A DNA stretch of 64,000 nt from Tetrapyrgos nigripes (GCA_013368315.1 JAACJM010000136.1:152859-216858), one strand, 5' to 3'. Shown: positions 11,203-24,336, counted from the first letter of the stretch. The notes: generated by a model not told the origin, from the sequence alone. Numbers and translations: made by a program.

Positions 11203-14200
11203 TCACCAGTGTTGGCGATGCCGCCCTCCCCTTGGCCTTGGGCTCGATGGACGAGGTTGACTTCTAGGATCGTCATTACGAGAACGTCGATCATAATAAT
11301 CATCATCCCTGTCTCTGAAGGAGTCAGACCTGCTATACCCATTGGAGGGACCTGATGGGGGAGGAGGCAAGCGCTGGCTATATCCGTGTGAAGACGAAGA
11401 AGAATAACCACTGACAGTGGAGGTGCGTGTAGGAGGGGGCGAGAATTGGCGATTATCATGAGAAGACGATGTATAAGCTGAATTGGAGTGGGGACGAGGC
11501 GGTGAACGCTGATTATTATGATGGGACCGCAACGACCTAGGAGCTGAAGGTATGGTTATAGGCTTTTGGGGTAGACCGGCATTTGACGGAGCTACGACGG
11601 GCAGGGAAGGTTGGTAATGAGTTAGAGTGTTCGCGGGAGGAGGGTTTAGTGAAGGTGACGGGCCTATAGGTATGATTATAGGCTTTAGGGGTAGAGTGGC
11701 CTTTGGCGGAGCTACAGATGTCGAGGTATCGACGGGCGGGGAAGGTTGGTAGTGAGTTGGAGTGTTCTCGGGAGGAGGTACCAAATGGACTACTGGGTCT
11801 GGTGAAGGAGACGGGTACAATGAATCGGGGTTAGGAATATTCCCATTGCTATGCCCATGGGCTGTTATTCCACTGTTAGGTTGCGTCTGTAGAAATGGAG
11901 AAGGCGTCTGCATGGCTTGATATGTCTGATTTGAGTTTTGCAGTACAGTCTGTTGACCATTGAGGGCCTGCTGCGCCTCACGAATGGGCGCAAGACGATC
12001 TCTGGTAGACGATGATTGCCTACCAGCATTACCAAGTTGAGGAGCAATCGGGGATTGCTGGCGCTGATGTTGAGACTGATCATCGGCTGGTATGGGTATC
12101 AATCGGGGGTCTCGGGATTGTGGTTGACTAGCAGACCCAGGGTATGGCGCTGGCGGCATCGGATAGGTAAATGTACCATAAGCTGGATACACAGAAGGCG
12201 GGTGTTGGACAGGAGCAGGACCAGAAGGACTCCCAGTAGCTACGGGTACACCATGGTGAGGATATGCTGCAGGAACTGAAATCATGCCCTGGGATAACCC
12301 AGGAGGCACCATCTGCGCATTCCAAGGCTGCTGGTCGTGATATTGTTGACCAGCTGACGGTATCCCACTTCCCTGTCCGAATTGACCTTCACCAGGTTGA
12401 GGAGTATTCAAATCACCCGACCGTCTCCGGCTCACCGACGGCGGTAAAACATCATCCACCGGGCTCGTCGCGTCGTGCATCTCGACATCCCCGTCATGTA
12501 GTAGTCGAGAAACGGATTTCGTTCGTGAGGGCTGCTTGTTCCCCAACCTCCCATCACCAATGTTACCACTCTCCACCTGCTTCCCTTTCCCAGCCGAACC
12601 CCTCACTACCCGGGTACGTCTAGCAACTTGAGGAGCACCATCTGCTTCATCTCCATTCCCATCACTGATATCCTCGGGAAAAGAAGGTTTCTTCGTCGCG
12701 CGACGATTCTTCCCAGCGACCGCAGACGCAGAGTCTGAAGAGGGTGCAGTGGTAGGAGCGGCAGAGGCCGATGACGCTGCAATATTCGCAGTCCTCGACG
12801 AGCTCGGATGCTTCGTCCGCTGTTTAGCAGCTGGAAGGACCTCCTTCACTGTAGGCGTCTTCTCCTTCTTCACAACTGGGGAAGAGATGGAACGTGTAGG
12901 ATGACTCGAAGACACTGACGTGATGGGCTTAGTCTTCTCGATCTTGAGGCTCAAATATTTGCTAGAGGTAGTAGAGCTCGCATCAGATGGAGACGCTACC
13001 GCCACTTTCTTAGAAGAAGAGACTTCGGTCTCTCCACGCTTTCGCTTGCCAATACTGGTCCTCGGCTGGCCCTCGTTCACCGGAGCATTTCTGGCAGAGG
13101 CTGAAACAGCTGTAGACGTGGAAGAGAGTCGTGAGGAGAAAGATGAGGTCGATAGAGCAGGTGCTGGCTGAGATGTAAAACAACGGCCAGCACCTTGGCT
13201 GATGCCGTCACTGACGGTCTCATTCCCGTAAAGAGCTTGCAGTTGCCTGAAGTACTCTTCGGGGATAACGGGCACAATCCTCCTCTTCTTCGAGCCTGAT
13301 TTGGCAGATGGTGGAACTTTGATAGGCGGCAAGGTTCTGCTCCTCTGGTCGTCATCCTCGTCGTCGGCATCCTCTTCCTCGCTCTGACCCGCTTCGCCAG
13401 GAACAACTTTCCCGGTAGCAACTTTGAGTGCGTAAACCGACGTCTCCCAGTGATACAACGTGTAGAGAGCACACTTGTTCCCCTTCCCATCACCAGGAAT
13501 CTCCTCGTTGTACCCTCCTGCAGGCGTTCTTGACATATTCGTATAGTAGCTGAAAATGAGCTCGAGTGCGTCTTTGTACACTTTAGCATTGAAGCGAGTA
13601 CTATCACTGTCGTCCTTCTTTGAGCCGTCCCGTATTTTTCTCCTCAGCATCCCAATCCCTTGCGCTAGCATCATCATCGACCATTCCTGCTCCTCCGACG
13701 GCGATGACCCAGACACTGCTGCCATTCGCGTTTTGGACAACCTATGCACCAGGAATGCCCCCATGATAAAGTCCCACGAGGTCAGGCCCGGGTCCTTTGA
13801 CTTGGCCGTCTTGGACGTAGTCCTCCTCCCTGGCTTCTTCTTTGACGGGGTCGTAAACGCAGCAGGATGGTATTCCTCGTGTCTAGCGATGAAGATCATG
13901 ATCCTGATGCTAATCCACATGTCCAGCTCAACTTCAGGGGGAACGTCACCGTCAGGATTCTGTAACCATTCCTCGATTTTCTGCACACTCGGTTCTTGGG
14001 GATGTTTATTGGTTTTCTTCCTCGTCGATTTAGGCGCGCTCGTCCCTGATGCTGTGGCCCGACCAGAGCTTCTGGTCTCCTTGCCCATGCTGGTACTAGA
14101 CCCGGGGAAGTCATCAAGGTTGTTCTTGAAATCCTCGTATATCATGAAAAGGATGGATGCGACGCTTTGGAAGCCTTTTCCACGCGAGGACTCCCATACA

Positions 14201-15488
14201 ATATGAGTATCAAAGCCTTCTTCCGAGAGGACCAGGTTGGTAATACGACGGACTAGGTCAGCCCGAGGACCGTTGATGGCATGCATGCGCTCAGCTGGAG
14301 TGAGGGCCATGCCGTTTTGGACCCGCTGGATGACGACGACACCACAGGATTGGCAAAAAGGAAGGAGGAAGACAAGAAGAGGCATAAACTTGGTCAACAG
14401 GAAAGAACATTGAAAGGGAAGCAAACACGCACTTGGAAAATTTCCCGTTCCTGTTCTCTTGTAATGGAGTAGTACTCGGCCACTACCATGCCCGCGCCTT
14501 TAAACTTCTTCTTCATGTTCTCTGACATCACCTTTCGGCCTGCTTTGCCTTGAGGATTACAGTACCAATATTTGACCCCCGAACGCCTGGGAGTGGAAAA
14601 CAAGAACGCATGAGGGACTGAGGAGGAAGACGATGGATATATGAAGGCTTACGAGTCCTTGACTTGACAAACCACAGCGAATTAATGTAAGGTTTGAAAA
14701 GGAGAAAGCACAAGACGTACACGGTATCTGGTTGAGTCGAAATGAAATGAAAGAGATCAGCGATATAATGGCGAGGAAGAATGCTGGTCAGACCTCTCCG
14801 TCCATGAACCTTAAAGCAGATCATGAGGAAGGGATAAGAACGGGAGAAGGAAGTCTACTGACCTTTTGATAGATGACAGCCTTTGTTTTCCATCAATGCA
14901 CGTTTTCTGATCGTTGGATGGATCCACAGCTGCCGTTGACTGATCAGCGGTGACGCAAAGTAAAGGTCATGTACACATACCAAACAAGACAGGCGGAACG
15001 AAGAAATTGTGATAGAGACTGTCTAGCAAATGGATTTGCTTCGCGTCTGTCCACACAACCTCTGCAAGAAAGGATTAGAACCGAGCAGCTACCATTCTGG
15101 GCCGGCAGATACCTCGTTGATAGTCAGGTTCAAGATTGATAGTTTCTCCGCATATCTCATCTACGCGTGAAAGAAGTAAGTCCGCAGCTAAACTTTTCAT
15201 GGAAGACGACGCACTGTACAAGGCCTCCGCAGTCAGAGTGCGCGAGTTGGGAGCCCGATCCATATAACGCTGTATGTTTTCTTCCTTTCCGGATTTGGGT
15301 TTGACGACTCGTTTCGTCGTCGAGCCTGAGTTTGTTCCAGTCTTCTTTTGCGTGTTAGCCGAGGGCTTGAGTGCGGGAACATGCTGAGCAGCAGCAGGAG
15401 GTGGTGGAGGTAGCGGAGAGGGTTGAAGCTGATCTTCATCGTCATCTGAAAGAGATGTGAGCTCGGAATCCGAGTCTGACGGACTCAT
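11203..15488 (-). CDS. DUF262 (GmrSD N-terminal-like) protein with long disordered tail
   Basis: The start at 15488 gives an acidic/Ser-rich leader (MSPSDSDSELTSLSDDDED). After about 120 residues comes the DUF262 core, spread over several exons: INLEPDYQR joined in phase to EVVWTDAKQIHLLDSL and FFVPPVLF. An exon near 14880-14930 follows with CIDGKQRLSSI, matching the family's DGxQRLT nucleotide-binding motif. Then come KYWYCNPQGKAGRKV and AEYYSITREQEREIFQRVQNGMALTPAE, which fits the later part of the domain. DUF262 is the N-terminal part of the bacterial modification-dependent enzyme GmrSD (type IV restriction) and is related to ParB-like nucleases; a DUF1524/HNH partner was not seen. The last large exon (from about 14310) encodes roughly 1000 residues, mostly Ser/Pro/Thr/Gln-rich with basic patches (KKRRI, GKRKRGE), ending RPRGGRHRQHW. 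Nuclear location is inferred only from the basic patches. Cellular function is unknown. Confidence 0.75.
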
Positions 15489-16343
15489 TGCTGGACGAAA
15501 AGGAGGGGAAGACGACGGGAGGGGGAAAGAGGTTGGTCAGTCCCGTGACTCACCTCATTGAGCCAAAAAAACGCGTTCGCATCCTCTTGTCTCGTACCAC
15601 GACTCCCCACAGCGCTTTTAAACCTCCAGAGTCCTTTGTCTTTGTCCTCGCGCTTGGAATGAATAGAAAAGGTAGGGTTCTCCTTTTGGCATCATTCTGT
15701 TACATAGCCGATAGTTCACGCGGATCACTTCCTTACAGGAACAGTACTCCCACTAGTATATGTTGAATAGAAACAAAAAGACACTTTGTATCCTTATTTC
15801 AGAATGATGGCGAGAATCCATAGGCTCTGTTTGTCTTCTCTTCTCGTCGCTCGATGCGCTCAGAGCCTCGGAACCTCTCACTGGAACCATCTTCGTCATG
15901 ACAACAACATGACAATCTCCTAGATCTTTCGAGAATGATCAGGGGTAAGACGTTACAGGTACACTTCGTTATTCTGGTCATTCATGGACATTTTCTGTCA
16001 TTCATGCGGATGTGTCAACACATTTGTCTTCGTCACTCGATCGACGGTAAAACACTTGCTACACTCTCGGATGGCTTTTAGGTCCAAACGAGAGTCACCT
16101 CTTACTGTATTAGCTTGAACTGGATACATCGAGATGGTGCACCCTATATTTATTAGGTTAGGTTTAGTTACTATGAACATTAAGAGAATAGTCCATTCGA
16201 TAAAGGAAAGCGCTGGAAAATGATGTATATGAAATGAGGGGACATCAAATAAAAGAGCGAGCATGATGAATATCCATAGAAACATCAAACAAAGTCAAGT
16301 CGGTGAGTAGGAATTCGAAAGTCCCGAAGAAAATCCTTCAAAA
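15489..16343. other. Intergenic region between two minus-strand genes
   Basis: Promoter side of the DUF262 gene and 3' side of the peroxidase gene. Open frames are below 100 codons, without motifs. No repeat, RNA gene or hairpin stood out. Confidence 0.5.
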
Positions 16344-18376
16344 CTAAGCCCATGGTTGCTAAATAACGAAAGTCTTCAATATCAGCGACTCGGACGAGGT
16401 AAGCCAAGGACACAGTAAACATTTACTTACACACTGCTTACTACCAATATCACCAGTCTTCCTAAACTCATCCACAACCTCGTCATCTCCTTCCCCGCTA
16501 ATCACATCAAATGTCGATAAAAGACCACCAAGTGGAACGCCATACGTAGCCTTGAAAAGCGTGAACCCAACCGGCTTCGCGACTCCGAGTCCCGTCCACT
16601 GCTCCATCTGGACAGTCTGCTTGATCAACTCATCGACGATGAACCCTTGCCTCTGTTGCTTGATAATGACCTCGAAGCGTACAGGTTTATCAGCACGTTC
16701 GTCGCGAACGGCAGCTACGATAGTCATGTTGCGTTTACTGGTGTCTCCTTGGAAATCGTCTCCGGTTATGCAGGATTGGGGTTCCAAAAAGATGACTTGG
16801 TCTTGGAGAGGAAATCCACCAGAGCCATTGTTATCGTAAGTTTCGGGATCGGAAGAAGCGGAGGTTTTTAACGTGACGTTGAACTTGGAAATAGATGTCG
16901 AGGCGGGGATGGATGCGTTGAATTCGAAGAACTAGTATAGAAAAGTCAGTAACATCCATGATAACTGCAATGGTAAATGACCGACGTTCCTTGAAGCTTT
17001 CAACCGAATTACCACCGAAACCACCTTGGAATGTTGCAGGCCTGGTTTGAATTGTACAACCATCGCATGCGGTTCTGTTTCTGTCGGCATAAGGCATACT
17101 GACGACCCAATTTTCCAACCCAGCGCTATTCTTATCCTTCAAAAGGACTCGGATGGAACCTGTGAAAGTGATGTTGCCTGGAATATCGCAGAAAGAAGAA
17201 TCAATGAGGATAGTTGACGAAAAGGAAAAGTTCGGAAACGAACCACTTGGTGTCAATCCGATCTTGGGATTGTTGGGTTTGATAGGATAAGGTGTGATGG
17301 GATCGCTGAGTTTCACGGAGGATGGAACAGTGTCCATCATGCGCTCGAAAACGTGGCCACACATGGAGCTGAACGCTTTTGGATCTTGAAGGTAGTTCAT
17401 CGTGATGTTGCTGTCCGCGACTGCGATGTAAGGGAAAAAGAGTTCAGAACAATGTCTAGGCTTGTGAATATGACTGAAGATACGCACGGAACACACGCTT
17501 GTCCGAATTGGTCGCCTCGGGTCCTACTACGAGCGGATTGGACGTGTTGCCATGGATATATTCGACGACAAGCGCATTGTCGAATTGAGCTTTGGTACTA
17601 TCGAAGGGCAAAAGGTCGGTTTCGTTTTGACGGCCTGGACCCGCGATTTCGGGAAAATCATTCCCATGGACGACACCTAATATGAAGGACATAATCATGA
17701 GCTCTCAAAGAGGGACGACAGGAAGAGCTTACCGAGAGTGTGCCCACATGCAACCTATCGAGTTTCTTATCAGAACAGAGAAAGGATTCTGAAGTGAAAA
17801 AAAAAAACGTACTGAAGCAATCATCTCCGTAACATTGAACCCAGCAGTGGCAAATCTCTCTTTCATCGTCTCTGTAGAGTGTGTCGGCCCCGGTACTCCA
17901 GACGGCCCAGCCTCAGTCGCATCTATCCTACCAGCTCTAACTTGCACAAGAGGACCACCACAAACTCCCAAAACGGTATACGTTCCCAAAGCAGTCAAAT
18001 CCGCCATAGAAATCTTGCGTGAAAAGAGACTACTCAAGAACCCATAGGTGACGTTGAAAGCCGCAGTACCTTTATTTTCCGGTCTATCCATTTCGTATAA
18101 GAGTGAAGCATCGAGGCCTCCGGTACCTGCGCTGATGTCGGCGGTGATCATGTCGTGGAAGAGAGTCCGGATCCAGGATGCTGAGCCTTGAAGGTTGGAA
18201 TTTCCACCGGAATTGAAGGAGCAGGGATTGACACCGTCAACGATACCACGACGCGCATATCCGGTTTGAAGGTACATAATATCCTCGAATTCATCGTAGG
18301 GCGAGGGCCAAGTGAGGTCGGCAGCCTTTGTGAGGAGAGGGACAGTAGCAATAGCGGAAACCAGCCATGACTTCAT
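16344..18376 (-). CDS. Secreted heme peroxidase, hybrid-type/class II-like
   Basis: Predicted extracellular heme peroxidase of the plant/fungal/bacterial superfamily, oxidising substrates with hydrogen peroxide. The chosen ATG at 18376 gives a signal peptide (MKSWLVSAIATVPLLTKA); an upstream in-frame ATG would bury it. The distal heme region reads WIRTLFHDMITADISAGTGG with LDAS and RPEN following, so the distal Arg and His are present. The proximal region VACGHTLGVVHGNDFPEI carries the axial histidine. VACGHTLG lies on a 22-nt exon (17754-17733), with canonical splice sites on both sides. A later segment (from about 17430) is a less conserved domain of about 300 residues. The CGHTLG-VHG-DFP signature resembles the hybrid A/B peroxidases rather than lignin or manganese peroxidases, and no manganese site was recognised. 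The last exon is uncertain: the end may be a TAG at 16344 after a short final intron, or a stop at 16359. Confidence 0.82.
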
Positions 18377-18857
18377 TAGGAGTGAAATGTGCGGAAGAGA
18401 ACGAGGAGGAGGAAAAGAAAGGGAAAGAGAACGAGGACGGAGGAAGGGAAGAAAGGGCTGAGTTTGCCTTTCAAACTCTTTATTCAAACTCTTTAAATAA
18501 GTATAAGCTTTGAACAATTTCAAATTGCCTTTTAAGGATGGATCTTCCTTTTTGAGAAAATCATTTGTTCGTGTTTCTTTACCGCTACTCGCTAGTATGG
18601 AAGCCGGAGCGAAGCGACGGCCACCTCACTTGTATGTAATAAATATTAGATAGCCGAGACACTCCGCAGAAATGCGGTGGTCAACTACAATATTGTGGTG
18701 ACGGACCGTCGAAACTGAGGACAAATTCGAGTGTTTCGCAATAGGCGACATTACTACAGTATATGTAAGGTAACCAATGTCTTTCTAGTATTACTCCAGT
18801 TGAAACATCTTGGAAACATCCGTCAATATCATACAAGTCATCGTAGAGTAGTCCAGC
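18377..18857. other. Short intergenic region
   Basis: Lies between the peroxidase start and the 3' end of the next minus-strand gene. No coding or repeat signal was seen. Confidence 0.5.
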
Positions 18858-21284
18858 CTAGAAATACCCAAACATGTCCTTCTCATACTCCTCACGCGTG
18901 GACACTTTCCTCGAGTCTACTCCAGACATCTCTAGATCTCCTTCTCTTCCCGTAAGCGGAAACTTGGGTGGAGGGATGGCAGGTGTAGGTGGTATCGGAG
19001 GCAAACTCGGTGCTTGCGACGTCAACTTTGAAACAGAAAGAGATGAATCCTGTGTGCGTATGACGATTAGCCCTAAGCCAAAGTAGGCCATAACGGTGAG
19101 AGAACCCCGTCATGCAATAATGGTCAAACAATACTCACATTAAGATCCGTAGCCGTCACCGACGCGACTAGAGGAGAGCTGGGAACTGGAATAGTATGTA
19201 ACGATGCTGAACCAGGTCCTGAAAGGATAACACTCGAAGGATTGGGCAAATGCTTTAGTTGCGATGGTTTCCTCGATGGTGATCCTGAGCTCGACCCAGA
19301 CCCAGACGACGACCCATTATACACATGAGGAGACATCTCCGCTCTTCTGACAGCTGCTTGAGCAATAGCTACAGCACTGGAAAGCTGAGGTGGTACAGCA
19401 CGAGCTGACACTGATGAAGCTTGGGTCGTCAAAGTTCGGCCTTGACCCTTCTGACCCCCTTGACTCCTGGATTCACTGGGTTCTCGTGAAAGTGTAATGT
19501 TGATGGGAGCCGAGCCAGCTGGGGGTAATGCAGGCATAGCGTCCCTATCTCTCTCGCCTCTGCTTTTACTCCTCTGCCTGCCTCCACTCCTAGTATCGTC
19601 ACGAATCGGCTGGGGAGACCGAGAGCCACCAGCACTTTTGGTTCCACTTCTTGACAACGACGAAAGTCCGTGCCGAGTCCCATTAGCACTGGTTGACTTG
19701 GTGGGAACACCCGCTTCAACATTTCTTTCCCTGCCCCTAGTCCTCCTCAAACTGCTCCCTCTCCCTCCACTCCACGCATTCTTCCCACTCCCAGCCAACG
19801 GCGCAGACGCTAATCCCAACGCCAAATGGAACTTCTCATACCTTCCCTCCCAACCCCTCGGTCCCTCAATCTGACTAGACTCGACACTCATATACCTATC
19901 CTCATCACCCTGCCTTCGATGACCATGTCCAGTGCCCGTCGAATGAATATCAATCTCCTCAAACTTGCCTCCAGACTGCCCAGACGAAGCTCCAGACCTA
20001 GGGCTACGGTCATGATCCTTACCAGCACCGTACGTGACATACGGATCTACACGAAAATTTCCTTTATCCCCAGGCGCACTCTTCGTCATCCAAGACCAAT
20101 TTCTAAACCCTCTCCAAGCCAACTGTGCAGCGCTCCAGGGACCTCCAGATCGAGCAGAGCCGGTTCCTCCAGTTCCAGGTTGACTTGGATTGGTTTTACC
20201 AGTACCTATCCCCATCATTCCGGTTCCCAATCCCGTCTGAGGAGCAGTACCGCTACCAACAGCTGTGCCCGAGCCAACGACGCTACCCGTGTGTTGTTTC
20301 TCGTTGATAGACCGAGCTGTACCAGGTGCACTCCAAATTTTACGAGATGCTGATGCCACGTCACGAGAAGACTTGCCGTTACCACCACTGCTTTTGTTGC
20401 CAGGGCTGAAAGACCAACCGCTGTAGCCTAGTTCTGGCTGTTCAAAGACGTCGTATTTGTTGTGGTGGCGGTGACCGTGGTGTTGACCGTGGTGACCGAA
20501 GGTCCAATTGCCGGATTTAATTGCTTCTTGGCGACGTCGACGGCTACGATAGATAAAGTAGGCGACGCCAATGAGGAGAAGAACGACGAGCACTGGAGAG
20601 GTACCAAAGATACGGTCAGTATAGATTTAGGGAAGATATAAATGTGATAGGAGAGAGTAAAGAGAGGTAAACTAAATCAACGGCACTGACTACTCACCTG
20701 AAGTAACCACAATAGCTGCAATAGCACCTGCAGAAAGAGTATCGTGACAGGTTACGTTGCCTGAGCTGCATTTGCCAACAAATCGTCAAAAACTCTGCTT
20801 AAAGCATCATTCCAGAAACTTACTCATCGGTCGCACAAACTTTCGCAGCAGCAACACCTTGAACCACCGAAGGTGATAGCATCCAAAGAGCAGTGCCTGA
20901 GACGATAGCGGACCAGTTCGGTGAGCTGCCGATGGTGCTTGAATTGGGGACGGGATTGGAACTGGAGGAGGACTGCGGGTTCGAAATCTCTTGACGTGGC
21001 GAAAGTCGAGGATACGCTGAAGAAGAGAAGAGTCAGAACAATACAATTGGTATAAAGATGAAAGACATACCAGAATCCCAAGATGTATTCGCTTGAACCC
21101 GTCGCAAAGCTTCTCCACCTGTATATTCGGACTGGGCTCGTCTCCCGCCATCCCCAGAGTAAGACATAGATCTACCAGCTACACCAAGACCAGGGCGGGA
21201 ACGGGAAGGAGGGCTGCCAACCACGTGTGTTCGTGTCGTCGTGAACCCATGCAGCGTACTGATGACCAGAACTGGGACATTCAT
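18858..21284 (-). CDS. Single-pass membrane protein with long basic, Ser/Gly-rich tail
   Basis: The start at 21284 (MNVPVLVISTLHG) is followed by a polar ectodomain of about 130 residues over three exons, including SPRQEISNPQSSSSSNP and a hydrophobic PNWSAIVSGTALWMLSPSV. Then comes a clear transmembrane helix (GAIAAIVVTSVLVVLLLIGVAYFIY) and a strongly basic stop-transfer segment RSRRRRQE. The cytoplasmic part (about 500 residues) is His-rich at first (GHHGQHHGHRHHNK), then Ser/Gly/Arg-rich and presumably disordered. The 3' exon (to 18858, TAG) adds a proline-rich segment ending EEYEKDMFGYF. There is no catalytic domain. The architecture resembles fungal surface sensors or cell-wall-associated membrane proteins, but that is only architectural. 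The start lies in a weakly hydrophobic region, so an alternative upstream exon is possible. Confidence 0.65.
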
Positions 21285-22629
21285 AATGCGGCGTGGAAAG
21301 GATTGAAAGGAAGGAAGGAAGGTCAGGTCGTCGACCAGCGATAAACGAAGTCTTGACACGGGTGGTGTACGTGTTAATGGACGTGATACTGCTCAGCAGC
21401 ACACGGGTGGTCACCAGGACACTAAGGGGATTAGGTCGCTGTCAAAGCGATTCGTTTCAAGCTTTCGCAGGAAGGGGGTTTATTTAAGAGGGTCGCGGAA
21501 TGCGCCAGACGGGGTAATAATGTAGGGCCAGATGGGTAGGCGGTGTAAAAGGCGCGGCCTGATCTCCAACGACTCCTCAATGCCAGCGAATGACGGTCAC
21601 GAACAGGCCAGAATAGCCACTGGTGTATGGATAGTGCATAAAAACCCCAGGACAGGGATGCACATGCGCAATGCCAAGCAATACATCACCATGAGGACGA
21701 TGATGGATGAGTCTCAGCAAGGGCTCAGTGGGATAATACGGGGAAGGCTTCGGTCCTGGAAAGGTCGGTTATTGAGCGTTCTTCGCTAAGCTAAGAGGCT
21801 ATTCCTATGCAAACATTATCTGGCTACTCGCGGTGACGATTAGATATGCCTTGCGCATGCTGCGACTGAAACTCACCAGTTCAAACCTCGAGCACAGCAA
21901 CGACATCCTCCGTCCTTCTACGTGGCAATTTTGGGCACACGGGTATGTTGACGAGTTCACTGCAGTTGCTTCATCCGCGAGCCGCAGAACCGCACTGTTT
22001 GAAGGATAACTCTACTCTAAACTTGCTAGCGTAAAAATTTGACGTCAGTATGCTTTGGAGGGCGGAAGGAGATGGAGGAATAGTCAAAAGTGCCAGGGCA
22101 CGCTTTCGAACAAAGTGGTAGGGCATTTGAGGGAGTTGGAATACCATGAGAACCCTCTTCTGGCAAATGGATGCTTCGACGACGACGACGAGAGTAACAC
22201 AAGAATTCCCACGATCTAGACTCCCCAACCACATCATCGTCAACAACAAGTTTTCAAGCTCTGGGACTGGTGTATGCTGCTATATGCAACTCACTAAGTC
22301 TGGTGCACAACGGAACTAGCACTTGACGCGTACGGGTCTCCCAAGTCAATTGCGCTTTCTGGCTACAACGTCCTTACTCAATCTGTACGCAAAGTTCCTT
22401 CTCCCGAATCCCGAAATGGCCAGCCTAGAACGCTGGAAAAGCATAATACCAACGAGAAGCTACAAACGTTGTTAACTTGTACCGAACCATCCTCTGCGGT
22501 CTTCTGAGACGTCTTGTAAAGTTCTACATGCTAGCTTCCATGTCTACGGTTACGGTTAATCCTTATGGGTAACCTACAAATCTCCGCGACTTCTTGCTTT
22601 CATACAGGTGAAATCCACTTGCGCAATCG
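21285..22629. other. Intergenic region of 1.3 kb
   Basis: Divergent promoter region between the membrane-protein gene (-) and the HsbA-like gene (+). The open frames seen (for example 21532-21789) have no recognisable motif. No repeats were recognised. Confidence 0.45.
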
Positions 22630-22630
22630 T

Positions 22631-22638
22631 ATAAAAGC
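22631..22638 (+). promoter_or_regulatory. TATA box of HsbA-like gene 1
   Basis: TATAAAAG about 75-80 bases before the ATG at 22711. The same box is recognisable upstream of the related copies at 28.6 kb (TATAAAAA) and 33.5 kb (TATAAAAG, minus strand), supporting common descent of the promoters as well as the coding parts. Confidence 0.6.
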
Positions 22639-22710
22639 CGTCCTCGACACCGGCTTTTTCTTTAGAACATAGCTTCATCGATTCCTACACACTCTCTCGT
22701 CAATTCTACC

Positions 22711-23481
22711 ATGGTTCGCATGTTTACCTTCTTCCTTGCCTTCACTTCTCTCGCTGTGACAACTTTGGCCAACCCTACTGCTAGCAACGACGTCTATCGA
22801 CTCGTGCAAGACATCAACGGTCCTTTAGCATCCGACCTACACAACCTCAATGTCGGGATCCAACAGGCTCATCCCATCGACGATGATGTATCTGTATGTG
22901 GTAGGCTTTGCATAATGACCTGAAAATTCATACTGACTGAGTTATACCATTGTCATTCCAGCAACTTGGTCACCTCGCTTCGCAACTCTGTAACGACATC
23001 AACAAAATCCATTCTTCAGTTGACTTCAATGGGGTATATATCTAATTCTCATCGTCTGCCAGACAACTGACGTCTCCTTTTACTCATTTTCTCCAATTTC
23101 CCTTATACGACAGCAAGGCATCTCCGACGAAGACAGTGAAACAGTTATCCAAGCCCTCAACAGTACCTGCTTCCCAGAATTTGATGAAGCTCTTAACACC
23201 ATCAGAAACAGAGCTGAAGAATTCGTTGCCTACAGAGAAAACATCAAGCAGGTTTTGTTTGATACCCGCAGCTGCTTCCAATTCCTTAACATGTATTTTT
23301 TGGGCATTTACGCTGTGAGTGTCCCTTACCTTAAACCTTGCAGGTCGTGCGGCAATTTTCGCTGACTCAAATACGATTTCGCTCTCGTAAACGATAGCCA
23401 AGCCGTTTGGGTGAAGCGAACCGTCTGGCTGACAGCGTCAGTGCCGACTTACAAGCGGCCATTGCGGCCTACAGCTTCTGA
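22711..23481 (+). CDS. HsbA-like small secreted protein, intact copy 1
   Basis: Small secreted protein of the hydrophobic-surface-binding protein A (HsbA) type; these are fungal surface proteins thought to coat hydrophobic substrates or help recruit esterases. Exon 1 (22711 to about 22891) encodes a signal peptide (MVRMFTFFLAFTSLAVTTLA) and NDVYRLVQDINGPLASDLH. Exon 2 starts QLGHLASQLCNDINKIHSS. Exon 3 contains ISDEDSETVIQALNSTC and a long helical stretch. Exon 4 ends RLADSVSADLQAAIAAYSF, TGA at 23481. All introns are GT-AG and keep frame. The protein is about 170 residues and helical. Three related but damaged copies occur at 28.6, 33 and 46.7 kb; this is the only one with start, frame and stop all sound. 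The HsbA assignment rests on fold-like pattern and size, not on a decisive motif. Confidence 0.72.
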
Positions 23482-23946
23482 TGGTACATTGCCCGAGTTA
23501 ATGTTAGTAGGCTAGCACAATGTTCAACTTTGGCAGTCCATCTTATTTAGTAGCGAAATCCGACTTTGACTTTTCAGAAGTTTTCTGACCACCGGGTAAC
23601 CGCTATAATATGAAAGTAACTGAGTAGTGACACGAACGGTCCTACAGGTACTCTACTATTTTCCAGAAAAGCACACGTTGAGGCGTTCTCAGGAATTGGT
23701 TCTGCGAAGAAGTCAAGCCAAGGCGTCCTCCAAATCTAGAGCCTTTTTAGGAGGTGGCTGTGTGATGTGCTCCTATGCCAGAACGACGGCATCTTTTGGC
23801 ATCGTCCTCACATTTAGGAGGCTAGAAAGCCGGAGACGAGATGTAACGGCTCTAAAATATAGCCGTGAAGGGTGGTGAGTCAATCTCTTCTTGCTTCGTG
23901 CCCAAATCTCCAAATAAACCCGTTCTATAACAGAGAATACGAGGTA
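23482..23946. other. Spacer between HsbA gene 1 and the pogo element
   Basis: No gene seen. It ends at the TA dinucleotide that forms the left target duplication of the element at 23947. Confidence 0.5.
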
Positions 23947-23963
23947 CAGGGTTCCATGGGTCC
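23947..23963 (+). repeat. Left terminal inverted repeat of the pogo-like element
   Basis: CAGGGTTCCATGGGTCC, preceded by TA. Exact reverse complement of 27576-27592. Confidence 0.92.
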
Positions 23964-24336
23964 GTGGGACACCGCACTCCTTGGTACATTTGACTCGGAA
24001 GGGGTGTCCCTCTCAGGTATTCCTCTCGGACATTTGACAATGAGCTAGATTAGCAATCTATTTACCTTTCTATGAGAAGTCCGAAGGTATTTTACCTATC
24101 TACTATACTAGAACTATGAGGATCAAGCTAAGATTGTACAAAATAGCTAAATAACAAACGAAAGATGCAATCTGACCTTTCTATTTTTTCAACACAAGTA
24201 GAATACCATGTAAGGAATACATACTGTAGCAAAACAGAGCTCCGGAAAGAGGAGGGATAGACGAAAGGGACTCGAAGTACATCGTGCTCGGGAAAGGTGT
24301 CACATCACGCTTTCCTAAAGGAGAGACAACCCCAGA

